The notes beneath the pieces were generated by a model. That model was not told where the DNA came from. It made no database searches and saw only the letters and a list, made by a program, of their open reading frames with translations. A program made the position numbers and the translations under genes. Positions 9,374 to 16,940 of a stretch of 64,000 nt of DNA are shown here, piece after piece. Positions within the stretch are counted from its first letter, which is position 1; the number at the start of each line of letters is the position of its first letter. Origin of the DNA: Paenibacillus arenosi (GTDB lineage: Bacteria; Bacillota; Bacilli; Paenibacillales; Paenibacillaceae); NCBI RefSeq assembly GCF_014841135.1, contig NZ_JACYTN010000003.1:310001-374000 (forward strand), written 5' to 3'.

Positions 9374-9700
9374 ATGAAGGTGAGCAAAGAAATGCTCAAG
9401 GGGAGCACAGTTATGCTCGTGCTCTCCATGCTGGAGCAGCAGCCGATGTATGGTTACCAGCTCATTAAGCGGTTAGATGCTCAATCGAATGGAGTATTTG
9501 CATTGAAGGAAGGTACGTTATACCCTATTCTTCACGCATTGGAGAATGAAGGTCATGTGGAAGCGATATGGAGTGAAGCAGAGGGCCGGGCTCGCAAGAC
9601 GTATCACATTACCGATAAAGGGAAAAAGCAGCTTCAAGAAAAAACGGAGGAATGGAAGCTGTTCCAAGTTTCTTTGAATCGTGTGATCGGTGAAATATAA
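9374..9700 (+). CDS. PadR-family transcriptional regulator
   Basis: A 108-residue winged-helix repressor. It shows the PadR layout: STVMLVLSMLEQQPMYGYQ in the first helices, the recognition wing LKEGTLYPILHALENEG, then RKTYHITDKGKKQL and a short C-terminal dimerisation helix. It starts 3 bp after the HAAS-FtsW gene. PadR regulators usually precede such HAAS-domain genes; here the order is reversed. The likely target is its own operon (palindromes at 7920-7954). Confidence 0.9.
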   Translation: MKVSKEMLKGSTVMLVLSMLEQQPMYGYQLIKRLDAQSNGVFALKEGTLYPILHALENEGHVEAIWSEAEGRARKTYHITDKGKKQLQEKTEEWKLFQVSLNRVIGEI

Positions 9701-9752
9701 CGATTAGTCGCGGGTCTTATCATGTACATTGCATCACGCCGTGGCGCTTCAT

Positions 9753-9936
9753 CTAACGAACGCTATGGACGTTATTTTCGTAAAATCGTCCGTTTTAAAA
9801 TTTAAACGGTCGTGCGAGCGCTTATTATAGCAATTCTGGCTAATCATATTGCTCTCTATAGCAAATAAGCTGGCTGATACCCTTTACATATCAAAAACAA
9901 GTAATATAAGCGGAATAGCCTCTGTGGCAACCGTTA
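9753..9936 (+). repeat. Dispersed 184-bp intergenic repeat, copy A
   Basis: One of four non-coding copies in this window. Left end CTAACGAACGC is diverged; right end is TGGCAACCGTTA. Internal shared blocks include GACGTTATTTT, ACGGTCGT..GAGCGCTTATT, AAATAAGCT and GCCTCTGTGGCAACC. It lies between the PadR gene and the convergent gene at 10.2 kb. An 87-codon frame crossing it is not a gene. Confidence 0.8.
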
Positions 9937-10024
9937 ATGTAATTTATTCTGTTGAGAGAGAACTGACTCTGATTCCAAAATATGTGCAGTATCCTTTTGT
10001 GCACTTTTCGTTTTCTTATGTAAG

Positions 10025-10132
10025 GATAGGGGCGAAAGACGTAAAGTCACTAAGTTACATAGTCATAAGTCACGGATGTCACCTATCGGGGAGCCGTTTA
10101 GGCTGTTCGTGACTGGACCTTCGTCTTTCGCC
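10025..10132 (+). other. Highly structured intergenic element of unknown function
   Basis: GGCGAAAGACG (10031-10041) pairs perfectly with CGTCTTTCGCC (10122-10132). Inside, AGTCAC (10045-10050) pairs with GTGACT (10109-10114) and AGCC-5-GGCT makes a small hairpin (10092-10104). GATAGG (10025-10030), just outside the main stem, can pair with CCTATC (10082-10087) inside it, giving a pseudoknot or an alternative fold. Neither strand has a T-run, so it is not an ordinary terminator. Strand is arbitrary. Confidence 0.45.
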
Positions 10133-10165
10133 GTCTGCCTGTTATGAATGATTCGCTAGCGAATC

Positions 10166-10672
10166 TTATTCCTCCGTATGCTCCAGCGCATATTCATAAT
10201 CTTCAATATCGTAGATCGGAATTGGCACCTCATGTTGAATAAGTCGCTCCATGTATTCCAATTGGTCGGTCAGCAATGGGGCTTGCTCGCGCATGCAAGT
10301 AAGAATAATCTCTGTTTCAATCGGATCAAAGGTTTCGCCGTACTGCATGCTGTCCATCCCATTAATGATGATAATAGATACATGCTCGTTAATGAGCAAA
10401 GGAGCGCTCTGCCGCCAAGGAATGCCAAGTGCACGGTCAATTTTTTTCTTATTAAATGGTCTTTCGAACAGCTCGATCAGTAAGTCCACGTGTTCCTTAG
10501 CATGCTGGTCATCTTCTGGATCAGGCATGATGCGCTCGCCCGTAATACGTATCTCATACAATTCACTAATCGTTGAATATGGAATCATATATTCTACAGG
10601 TCGTTTCGGGACGAATAGGTGACCGTATACGGCTAACATGATTGCTTCAATTACGAATCGCCGTGGCTTCAC
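10166..10672 (-). CDS. Conserved hypothetical protein (168 aa)
   Basis: Not recognised by function. A soluble, acidic, single-domain protein with a hydrophobic N-terminal stretch (FVIEAIMLAVYGHLFVP), then SELYEIRITGERIMPDPEDD and an all-soluble C-terminus ending in an acidic tail. GTG 10672 is chosen as start because AAAGGAGG lies 8 bases upstream; the frame stays open upstream to an ATG at 10789 but without a ribosome site there. Similar short proteins occur in Paenibacillus as hypothetical proteins (from memory, weak). It converges with the PadR operon. Confidence 0.7.
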   Translation of the reverse strand: MKPRRFVIEAIMLAVYGHLFVPKRPVEYMIPYSTISELYEIRITGERIMPDPEDDQHAKEHVDLLIELFERPFNKKKIDRALGIPWRQSAPLLINEHVSIIIINGMDSMQYGETFDPIETEIILTCMREQAPLLTDQLEYMERLIQHEVPIPIYDIEDYEYALEHTEE

Positions 10673-10819
10673 ATTTCGGTCCTCCTTTATGAACACCCAC
10701 CTATAAGCAATAGTATCGTGCAGGTGGTTTGTAATGGACAATGTTAATGCCGTTGTCCCACTTTTTATTTTACCATTGTGATTATACACGAAAAAGAGTC
10801 ATTCATGCCGTATAACAGA

Positions 10820-10860
10820 AAGCTCTCCGCGCATGTACATCGTACACAGGCGAAGAGCTT
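10820..10860 (-). terminator. Probable terminator of the hepS-hepT operon
   Basis: AAGCTCT (10820-10826) and AGAGCTT (10854-10860) flank an inner stem containing GTAC..GTAC. On the minus strand the hairpin is followed by TTTC. It lies 70 bp beyond the hepT stop. Confidence 0.5.
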
Positions 10861-10929
10861 ATTAATGTTTCCGCAGGATTGATTCATATTGTGTTGTCAG
10901 ACGTACTCGCCAATTGATGACTCATTAGA

Positions 10930-11925
10930 TTAATACGTACGCTTCTCAAAATAATGCCACAACGTTTGTAAGTCTTGGTGAGCTGGATAGTCAGCTAGCT
11001 GTTCGGTAATATCCCACGCGCGCTGCATAAAAGTGTGGCTTACCTCTAATGCTTGTTCTATTGCACCGCTGTTTCGAATGAGCGTGATCGCTTCATCGAA
11101 GAGCTGATCGGGCGCTCCTTCGTGCAGCTTCCGTAAATGGCTTTCAATAGCAGGTTCCTCCATGGCCAGCAGGACAGGCAAGGTAACTTGTCCATTGCGC
11201 AAATCAGCTCCTGCAGGCTTGCCGAGTGCTTCTGCCGACTGCTGTAGATCGAGCACATCGTCTCTCACTTGGAACGCCATGCCGAGTTGATCACCGAATT
11301 CGTACAGCTGCTTAGCCACTTCTTCATCGGCTTCACTTGCTCTAGCTCCTAGATGCAGCGAGGTAGCCATAAGTATTGCTGTTTTATTTCGGGTCTTCTC
11401 CCAATATTGTTCCAAGGTGAGGTCAAAATTATAACGATTATCCATCTGCTGATACTCGCCGAGACACAATTGCGTCGTTGTTAAAGAAGCAAGCTCATCA
11501 ATGTTGCGGTCACGATCCTTCGTTCGAGCAGACAGCAGTTCCAATACGCGGCTCATCATATAGTTGCCAACCTGTACGGCTGTTTGCACATTTGTTGTTT
11601 TGTGTAATGACGGCTGACCGCGGCGGGTGTCAGCTTGATCCAGAATATCATCGTGTACAAGGGAGGCTGCATGAATGAACTCGCACACAGCAGCTAGTTG
11701 ATACACATTTGTACTCTCGGGTTTTATTCCGAATCGGCTGCCAACGATAACCATAATGGGGCGGAGCCTTTTGCCTCCAGATCGAATGAGCTCCAGCACG
11801 CTCTTTCTTACAATGGAGCGGGATGCTACATCAGGATCGGTCGTGACGATACGCTCCAAGTCACGGTTAATCTGTTTCATGGAAATCTGCAATTGATCGG
11901 GTAGAGAGGAGTTAGACAACGTCAT
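10930..11925 (-). CDS. hepT: Heptaprenyl diphosphate synthase component II (polyprenyl synthetase)
   Basis: Catalytic subunit of the two-protein prenyl diphosphate synthase that makes the side chain of menaquinone. The 331 residues carry the first aspartate-rich motif DDILD (D92, D93, D96) with the following ADTRRG, and the second motif RDDVLD (D222, D223, D226), plus GGKRLRP for pyrophosphate binding. Its start overlaps the end of the upstream subunit gene by 14 bp. In Bacillus subtilis hepS and hepT are separated by a menaquinone methyltransferase gene; that gene is absent here. Confidence 0.93.
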   Translation of the reverse strand: MTLSNSSLPDQLQISMKQINRDLERIVTTDPDVASRSIVRKSVLELIRSGGKRLRPIMVIVGSRFGIKPESTNVYQLAAVCEFIHAASLVHDDILDQADTRRGQPSLHKTTNVQTAVQVGNYMMSRVLELLSARTKDRDRNIDELASLTTTQLCLGEYQQMDNRYNFDLTLEQYWEKTRNKTAILMATSLHLGARASEADEEVAKQLYEFGDQLGMAFQVRDDVLDLQQSAEALGKPAGADLRNGQVTLPVLLAMEEPAIESHLRKLHEGAPDQLFDEAITLIRNSGAIEQALEVSHTFMQRAWDITEQLADYPAHQDLQTLWHYFEKRTY

Positions 11926-12394
11926 ACGTCACCTGCTTAAACGTTTGAGTCAGTGGATATAGTTTCTTATATCGTTTAGCAATATATTTTACCGTTTGTT
12001 TATGAATATGGGCTTCATCCGTTTGCTTGCGCTCAGCACGCTTAATCTGTACTTGCTTAATGACAGGAGCGAGTTCGGCTATCAAGTCAATGAATCCATG
12101 GCGCAGGGCGAACTGCAAGTAGAAACTCATAATAAAGTCTCCATCCAGCACAGAACGTCCAGCAGCTGCTGGGTCGGTGGGAAGTTGATCATGAATCCGC
12201 AAGGAAAGAAGGACAAGTGCATAGCAGCCAAGCAATGCTAGTCGTTCTTTATGTGGCATCTCAACATGATGCAAGCGAACGGCCATGTCTTGAAGTCTGA
12301 TGTTGTATAGATCCGCGTTGAGCTGTATGCTGGCTTGATGTGGAAGCTCTCGCTCTAGTTGTTCATACATGTCTTGAATAAATTGCGTTATCAT
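11912..12394 (-). CDS. hepS: Heptaprenyl diphosphate synthase component I-like subunit
   Basis: A 160-residue helical protein lacking aspartate-rich catalytic motifs. The segments LLSLRIHDQL and SVLDGDFIMSFYLQFALRHG match the pattern of the small regulatory HepS subunit, which sets product chain length. It is shorter than Bacillus HepS (about 250 residues), lacking part of the N-terminus. A ribosome site CGGGAGGCGGGGG precedes the ATG. Gene order hepS-hepT with overlapping ends supports the call. It could contribute to menaquinone supply for the NADH dehydrogenase encoded just upstream. Confidence 0.75.
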   Translation of the reverse strand: MITQFIQDMYEQLERELPHQASIQLNADLYNIRLQDMAVRLHHVEMPHKERLALLGCYALVLLSLRIHDQLPTDPAAAGRSVLDGDFIMSFYLQFALRHGFIDLIAELAPVIKQVQIKRAERKQTDEAHIHKQTVKYIAKRYKKLYPLTQTFKQVTYDVV

Positions 12395-12421
12395 GATCCC
12401 CCGCCTCCCGATAAAATAAGT

Positions 12422-12452
12422 AAAGTAATGTGCACGATGTACACATTACTTT
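12422..12452 (-). terminator. Hairpin between the NADH dehydrogenase gene and hepS
   Basis: AAAGTAATGTG and CACATTACTTT form an 11-bp stem around a 9-base loop that itself holds AC/GT pairs. On the minus strand ACTTATTTTATC follows, a modest T-rich tail. Likely partial terminator separating the two units. Confidence 0.55.
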
Positions 12453-12487
12453 GCTCCTATATAAATGAATATACTAATTACTACGGA

Positions 12488-14365
12488 TTAGTCCGTGTAA
12501 AGGTACCATTTTTTTACGAAAGGTATATTCTTCCAAATTCGTTTGAGATGCGGATACAAGTAATAGTCGAGACCAAGTGTGCTGCCTGAACCGCCGATGA
12601 GAGCGATACCACCGAAGAAATACCACAGCATTTCAAATGGTGCCATACCAGATGTATAGATCATAACGCCCATTGCAATCGTACCAAGCGACGCTAGTGA
12701 CGTGAACAAGCCTAGAATTAGCATTGCCCCGAAAATAATTTCTGCGAACACCATTCCCGTTTGGAAAATAGATGCTAACGCCGTATATCCGCCATCCGTT
12801 GTGTAGAAGAACATATCCATACTTCCATCGACCATGTTCTTGAGGAAATCCGGAACCGGAATCGCTTCAACAGCTGTCTTTGCTGTTTGGACGGAAGAAG
12901 CAGCCGTATGCCCGTCAACGGTTTGTTGGACAGCTTCAATTGCTTGCGATGCACCTGTTGTTCCATCGGCCGCTTTTGGCGGAATTAAGAAGATGTTCGA
13001 AGGATTTTCCAACACTTTAGGAAGCTTCGCCAGACCTTCACTTAACCATTTGAAGCCTAGGAAAATACGAAGTGGAACGAGCCAGAAGTTCGGCGAGCGC
13101 ATGGCGAGATGTCCACCTACGAAGCTGCGCTTATTTTTTACTTTAAAGAACTCATGTATTTTATAAGACCAGACTTTATGGAAGCCAAGCACTTGCAAGA
13201 AGTAGACGATATTAATCATATGTTTGAAGAACATCGCCATAAAGCCTGTGAAATGGAACATTTTCTTCGGTGTGCCAATAGCGGCAACCCCATATCGTCC
13301 ACCGATACATACCATCGTACCATGGAAAGTAGGCTTGTAAGATTTGTACTTACCTGTTTCTTTAATGTCTGCCGTAATGTTGTGAGCGATTAGTGTAGCA
13401 GAGTGCTCTGCATTTTCAACCATTTGCGGTACAGGACGTTCTTCACCTTCTGGCACATAGAAGATGTTGTCGCCAACAACGTATACATTTTTGTGGTCAG
13501 CTGATTGCAGCTTATCATTTGTGACGATACGTTTACGGCCATTTTGCTGCACGTCAAGGTTGCCAACTAGTTCCGATCCTTCCACACCAGCTGTCCAGAC
13601 GATCGTCTGTGCTTGCAATTCGCCTTTATCACCCAGCACGACAGAGTTCTCTGTCACGCCTGTGATCTTCGCACTCGTAATCATTTCTACGTTCATCTTT
13701 TGCAAATACTTTTCGGATTTCTTAATAAGCTTGTCTGGCAAAATAGGCAGAATCTTCGGTGCCATATCGGCTACAACGAGTCGCACATCTTTTGAATCAA
13801 TATGATATTCGTGGCACAGCTCTTCACGATATTCTGCAATTTCACCGATCAGCTCGATCCCTGTGAAGCCGGCGCCAACAACGACAAACGTTAGCATTTG
13901 TCTGCGCTTCTCTTCATCCAGCTCTTTCGAAGCAAGGTTGAACATATCGCGGATTTGGCGCTTCAACTTTACTGCATCGTCGAACGACCATAGCGTCATC
14001 GCATGCTCTTCTGCACCTGGAATGCCGAAGAACGTAGGCTTACAGCCGGTACCGATAACAAGGTAATCGTAGTCATACGTTTTCTTGCTTCCTTTTAGCG
14101 ATTGGCCATCAAAGTCGATATTTTTAACTTCATCTAATACGACATCAACTTTGCGTCCTGCAAATATCTGCTTCAGATCCATCTTAATCGCTTCTTCATC
14201 CACACGACACGCTGCTACTTCATGCAGCTCTGTCATCATCGTATGGTATGGATGGCGATCGATAAGTGTAATGCTGACGTCTTTATGCTTCGCTAAGCGC
14301 TTCGCCAGCTTCTTCGCTGTTAAGACACCACCATAACCGCCGCCGAGTACAACGATTTTCTTCAT
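12488..14365 (-). CDS. Type II NADH dehydrogenase with fused C-terminal membrane (DoxX-like) domain
   Basis: A 625-residue flavoprotein. The N-terminal half is an NDH-2: FAD dinucleotide fold VVLGGGYGG, NADH fold VVVGAGFTGIELIGE near residue 165, and NVYVVGDN. It transfers electrons from NADH to quinone at the inner face of the membrane. After residue ~430 the protein continues for ~190 residues with several hydrophobic segments (LVPLRIFLGFKWLSEGLAKL, a ~70-residue Ala/Thr/Val-rich linker, then IFQTGMVFAEIIFGAMLILG and IAMGVMIYTSGM) resembling DoxX/DoxD membrane proteins. Ordinary NDH-2 enzymes are about 400 residues. The Ndh2 of Listeria extracellular electron transfer has a similar added membrane domain. 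AGGGGTGACC precedes the ATG. The FMN-binding lipoprotein gene lies 192 bp upstream on the same strand. Confidence 0.88.
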   Translation of the reverse strand: MKKIVVLGGGYGGVLTAKKLAKRLAKHKDVSITLIDRHPYHTMMTELHEVAACRVDEEAIKMDLKQIFAGRKVDVVLDEVKNIDFDGQSLKGSKKTYDYDYLVIGTGCKPTFFGIPGAEEHAMTLWSFDDAVKLKRQIRDMFNLASKELDEEKRRQMLTFVVVGAGFTGIELIGEIAEYREELCHEYHIDSKDVRLVVADMAPKILPILPDKLIKKSEKYLQKMNVEMITSAKITGVTENSVVLGDKGELQAQTIVWTAGVEGSELVGNLDVQQNGRKRIVTNDKLQSADHKNVYVVGDNIFYVPEGEERPVPQMVENAEHSATLIAHNITADIKETGKYKSYKPTFHGTMVCIGGRYGVAAIGTPKKMFHFTGFMAMFFKHMINIVYFLQVLGFHKVWSYKIHEFFKVKNKRSFVGGHLAMRSPNFWLVPLRIFLGFKWLSEGLAKLPKVLENPSNIFLIPPKAADGTTGASQAIEAVQQTVDGHTAASSVQTAKTAVEAIPVPDFLKNMVDGSMDMFFYTTDGGYTALASIFQTGMVFAEIIFGAMLILGLFTSLASLGTIAMGVMIYTSGMAPFEMLWYFFGGIALIGGSGSTLGLDYYLYPHLKRIWKNIPFVKKWYLYTD

Positions 14366-14464
14366 GGTATTTGGTCACCCCTAAAATGTTTAATGTCCAA
14401 TTGGACTTATCGTGCTAGTGATATTTTGGAAAGGTTCAAATTTAAATCAATCTATACGTAAAAG

Positions 14465-14537
14465 GGAGCTCCGCTGCAGAAAAGGGGAGGACTCCACAAA
14501 ACGTGAGAGCCATACTTGCTTTCTCTACAGCGGAGCT
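14465..14537 (-). terminator. Terminator after the FMN-binding lipoprotein gene
   Basis: On the minus strand AGCTCCGCTGTAGAGAAAG pairs with CTTTTCTGCAGCGGAGCT (one mismatch) around a ~37-base loop; CCCTTTTACG follows. Long stem, short T-run. Confidence 0.6.
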
Positions 14538-14557
14538 GTCTCATGACTAGCATTTCA

Positions 14558-15061
14558 TTATTTCGCGCTTGCAAGAGCCTCTTGAGCCAATTGAACAAAT
14601 TCAGATACGTGAATCGAAACGCCTGTTACTGCATCTGTTTTACCGTCTTCTTTTAACACGATAGCTGCTGGATCTTGCTTCTCGATAAGTGCTTTTTCCA
14701 TCGATGCAGCTTGCTCATGCCAATGCGAACTGCCACCGCCTTTTACCATGTCATAGCGGCCATCTTGAGATTGGACTTTTTTCGTGTCTCCGCCATCTTT
14801 GTGGACTGCATCCCAGTTTACAGTTGCGATTTTTCCGTCTTTAACGGTAACTTCTACAGTGCCTTTCCAGCCAGATTTGGCGTCAAACTCTTTGCCTTCA
14901 GCACGATAGGAGCCATCTTTGTAAGCGGTTTGTTGTTCGGTTGTAGCTGGAGTTGTTGTTTCTGTTTTAGGAGCCGTATCTTTCGCTTCTTCTTTCGCGC
15001 CACAACCAACAAGTAAACCAAATGCCATAGTTACTGCAAGGATCAATGAAAGTTTTTTCAT
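14558..15061 (-). CDS. FMN-binding-domain lipoprotein (PplA-like)
   Basis: An exported lipoprotein of 167 residues: signal peptide with lipobox LLVGC (Cys20), a Thr/Glu-rich linker to about residue 45, then a single FMN-binding domain (YKDGSYRAEG, GWKGTVEVTVKDGKI, MVKGGGSSHWHEQA). Near its C-terminus DAVTGVS (143-149) resembles the D-x-x-T/S-G-A-T/S motif flavinylated by ApbE-type transferases, with Val148 in place of Ala and Ser149 as the candidate attachment residue. Related lipoproteins (PplA in Listeria) carry electrons across the cell wall. ATG 15061 has AAAGGTGGGGG before it; a longer frame from 15157 would mask the signal peptide. No flavin transferase gene is in the window. Confidence 0.85.
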   Translation of the reverse strand: MKKLSLILAVTMAFGLLVGCGAKEEAKDTAPKTETTTPATTEQQTAYKDGSYRAEGKEFDAKSGWKGTVEVTVKDGKIATVNWDAVHKDGGDTKKVQSQDGRYDMVKGGGSSHWHEQAASMEKALIEKQDPAAIVLKEDGKTDAVTGVSIHVSEFVQLAQEALASAK

Positions 15062-15226
15062 GATTTCCCCCACCTTTTTAATTTGTAAATTTAAGTTATT
15101 ATTACTTTGTGAAAAAAATATCTTAATAATTTCAAGTCCATTGTAGCACTTTCCCAATACGATTCAAGCCTTTAGAAGACGTATTTTGCATCATATTGAG
15201 AGATCGATAACAATGTTCAAATTTTC

Positions 15227-15332
15227 ATCACAATTCCAGAAATATACGCAAAATTAGAATCAAATTACTATGATATTTATCACAATTACAGCGGAAAACA
15301 AAAATTTATTGGCTCTCTATTTTAATTGTGAT
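15227..15332. promoter_or_regulatory. Three AATTGTGAT sites, candidate CRP/FNR-type regulatory region
   Basis: The 9-mer AATTGTGAT occurs on the minus strand at 15227-15235 and 15279-15287 and on the plus strand at 15324-15332, within 106 bp of the divergent region between the FMN lipoprotein and the preQ1 transporter. The middle site extends to TGTGA-N6-TCATA (15269-15284), one base off the CRP/FNR consensus TGTGA-N6-TCACA. Regulation by an Fnr- or Rex-like factor is inferred. Confidence 0.4.
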
Positions 15333-15370
15333 ATAGTTACTCATTGTGCTCATACAATGTGCGATATGCA

Positions 15371-15410
15371 CCGCGGTTCGTAACCATCCCGCGATATCAA
15401 AACTAGGAGG
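15371..15410 (+). promoter_or_regulatory. preQ1-I riboswitch
   Basis: P1 stem CGCGG (15372-15376) / CCGCG (15389-15393) encloses loop TTCGTAACCATC, and the A-rich tail ends in AAAACTAGGAGG, so the ribosome binding site lies in the 3' part of the aptamer. This is the preQ1 class I pattern (GGTTC..AACCATCCC..AAAACTAGGA). Ligand binding should hide the AGGAGG and lower translation of the transporter. Confidence 0.85.
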
Positions 15411-15418
15411 AATTCCTT

Positions 15419-16099
15419 ATGTTTAATTTTTATTGGGGGATACTGTTCGTTCTCGTGAACTTTGTATTTTTCCTACTCTGTTACCGTCAGTTCGGTAAAG
15501 CTGGTATGTATGCATGGATCGGGGTTATGACTGTTCTTGCTAACATCCAAGTAACAAAGACGATTGAAATGTTTACAATCGTTATGACACTAGGCAATAC
15601 GGCGAATGCCACCTTGTTCCTAACGACGGACTTGTTAAATGAGAAGTATGGACCGAAGGAAGCGCGCCGCGCTGTATGGTTTGGGTTCTTTACGCTTATT
15701 ATGACAACAGTCCTGATGCAGCTTGTACTTGTGTTTGAACCACAAGGAGATTTGACGATGCAGCACGCGATGGAGTCGATCTTTGGATTGATGCCGCGTA
15801 TCGCGATCGGAAGTTTGACGGCTTACTTTATTAGTCAGTTCTTAGATGTGAAGCTGTTCAGCATCATCAAGCAGAAGTTCGACAAGCCGAATCAACTGTG
15901 GATTCGCAGTAATGTAAGTACGGGATTAAGTCAATTGGCAGATTCGTTCGTTTTTTGCTTTATCGCGTTTGCATTTGTATTCCCATGGGATGTATGGTTC
16001 GAAATTTTCATTACAACGTATGTAATCAAACTAATCGTATCGATTGCATCGACACCGTTCCTGTACTGGGCACGCAACATTCGTACGCGTGAGTGGTAG
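15419..16099 (+). CDS. Queuosine precursor transporter (VUT/YhhQ family)
   Basis: A 226-residue membrane protein with about six hydrophobic helices. Family features include ITxxIEMF-like early helix and NATLFLTTDLLNEKYGPKEA, the VUT-family signature region (TD..NE.YG). Members import queuine, preQ1 or preQ0 for tRNA wobble modification. The preQ1 riboswitch in its leader supports preQ1-type precursor as the substrate. AGGAGG at 15405-15410 precedes the ATG. It is followed by two hairpins. Confidence 0.92.
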   Translation: MFNFYWGILFVLVNFVFFLLCYRQFGKAGMYAWIGVMTVLANIQVTKTIEMFTIVMTLGNTANATLFLTTDLLNEKYGPKEARRAVWFGFFTLIMTTVLMQLVLVFEPQGDLTMQHAMESIFGLMPRIAIGSLTAYFISQFLDVKLFSIIKQKFDKPNQLWIRSNVSTGLSQLADSFVFCFIAFAFVFPWDVWFEIFITTYVIKLIVSIASTPFLYWARNIRTREW

Positions 16100-16137
16100 A
16101 ATGGTGTTGTGAAGATAAATAACAAAAGAAAATAAAA

Positions 16138-16206
16138 GAGCAATCTTACCCTATAGCGGATAAGATTGCTCAATGAACTAGAGGGCAGCTACTTGGCTGC
16201 CTTTTT
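16138..16206 (+). terminator. Double hairpin terminator after the preQ1 transporter
   Basis: GAGCAATCTTA / TAAGATTGCTC form a perfect 11-bp stem (16138-16171). A second hairpin GGCAGC-5/6-GCTGCC (16184-16200) is followed by TTTTTATTT, a good intrinsic terminator. Confidence 0.8.
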
Positions 16207-16274
16207 ATTTGTTAGTTGGGTCTGCTTGTTTTTAGTTTTCTTCCGCTATTTCCCCATCAGCTTATACGTCTTCC

Positions 16275-16460
16275 CTAACGGTTGCCATGGACGCTATATC
16301 CGTGTTATAGCACGCTATGGTAATGTAACGGTTGTAGGCGAGCTTATTTTAGTCAAATTGGGGAGTGAACGCGTTTTATCTAGCAATTAAGCACTGTGAC
16401 AACCGTTACCATTCAAAGTACAGTCATATTAGCCTAAATAGGCTGCGTGGCAACCGTTAG
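16275..16460 (+). repeat. Dispersed intergenic repeat, copy B (186 bp)
   Basis: Begins CTAACGGTTGCCATGGACG and ends GTGGCAACCGTTAG, so the ends are inverted repeats of TAACGGTTGCCA. An inner pair, TAACGGTTGTAGGCG (16325) and GTGACAACCGTTA (ending 16408), gives a nested arrangement. It lies between the preQ1 transporter and the convergent gene at 16.6 kb. Confidence 0.8.
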
Positions 16461-16552
16461 CGCAATTTAATTGCCCCATTTACTTTAGGAATGCATATGG
16501 TTATTCAATAAGTATCCATCTATTTACACATTTGAGCATTTACACGACACAC

Positions 16553-16786
16553 TCAGTATGGAAGCATCCCATATGCACTCCATCCGCTGCGATTTGCTGT
16601 TTTATGTGCTGACATTGCATGCCGAGGTCTCCGAACGAGCTCTCCGCTGCAGGTCGAACAAGTATGTTCCAGTACATCCGCACAAGACTCACAATACGTA
16701 CATTCTTCAACACATATATAGGCTGCGCCGTTCTCTTGAATATGCTGGCTGCATCTTTTGCAATTTGTGATCATCTTTAGTGTCAT
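16553..16786 (-). CDS. Small cysteine-rich protein, DUF1272-like
   Basis: A 77-residue protein with two CxxC-type pairs in each half: CKRC, then CVEECTYCESC, then CSTC, followed by GELVRRPR. This matches the short DUF1272 family, likely a zinc-ribbon fold; function unknown. ATG 16786 is chosen because GAGGGGGAAC lies 6 bases upstream; the in-frame ATG at 16807 has none. Monocistronic, divergent from the Lrp gene. Confidence 0.8.
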   Translation of the reverse strand: MTLKMITNCKRCSQHIQENGAAYICVEECTYCESCADVLEHTCSTCSGELVRRPRHAMSAHKTANRSGWSAYGMLPY

Positions 16787-16940
16787 TTTAAGTTCCCCCT
16801 CGAACATGTATTCGTTATACTAAAAGTATATGAATTACAGGAAAGAACTTACATAACATTTCGAAGGTGTTTCAGCCTCGAAACTAAATATTTTTAGCTC
16901 TATTTCGATCAAACCTAAAAAAATAAAGGAGAGCTTCAAG

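Noticed and set aside
9849-10112. 87-codon plus-strand frame
   Set aside because: It crosses the end of repeat copy A and the structured element; no ribosome site and no protein-like composition.
10025-10132. c-di-GMP-I riboswitch call
   Set aside because: Only a GACGTAAAGTCAC block resembles the aptamer; the GGCAAACC block and P1b hairpin are absent and no gene follows on the strand.
16166-16390. 74-codon plus-strand frame after the preQ1 transporter
   Set aside because: It starts in a terminator and runs into repeat copy B.
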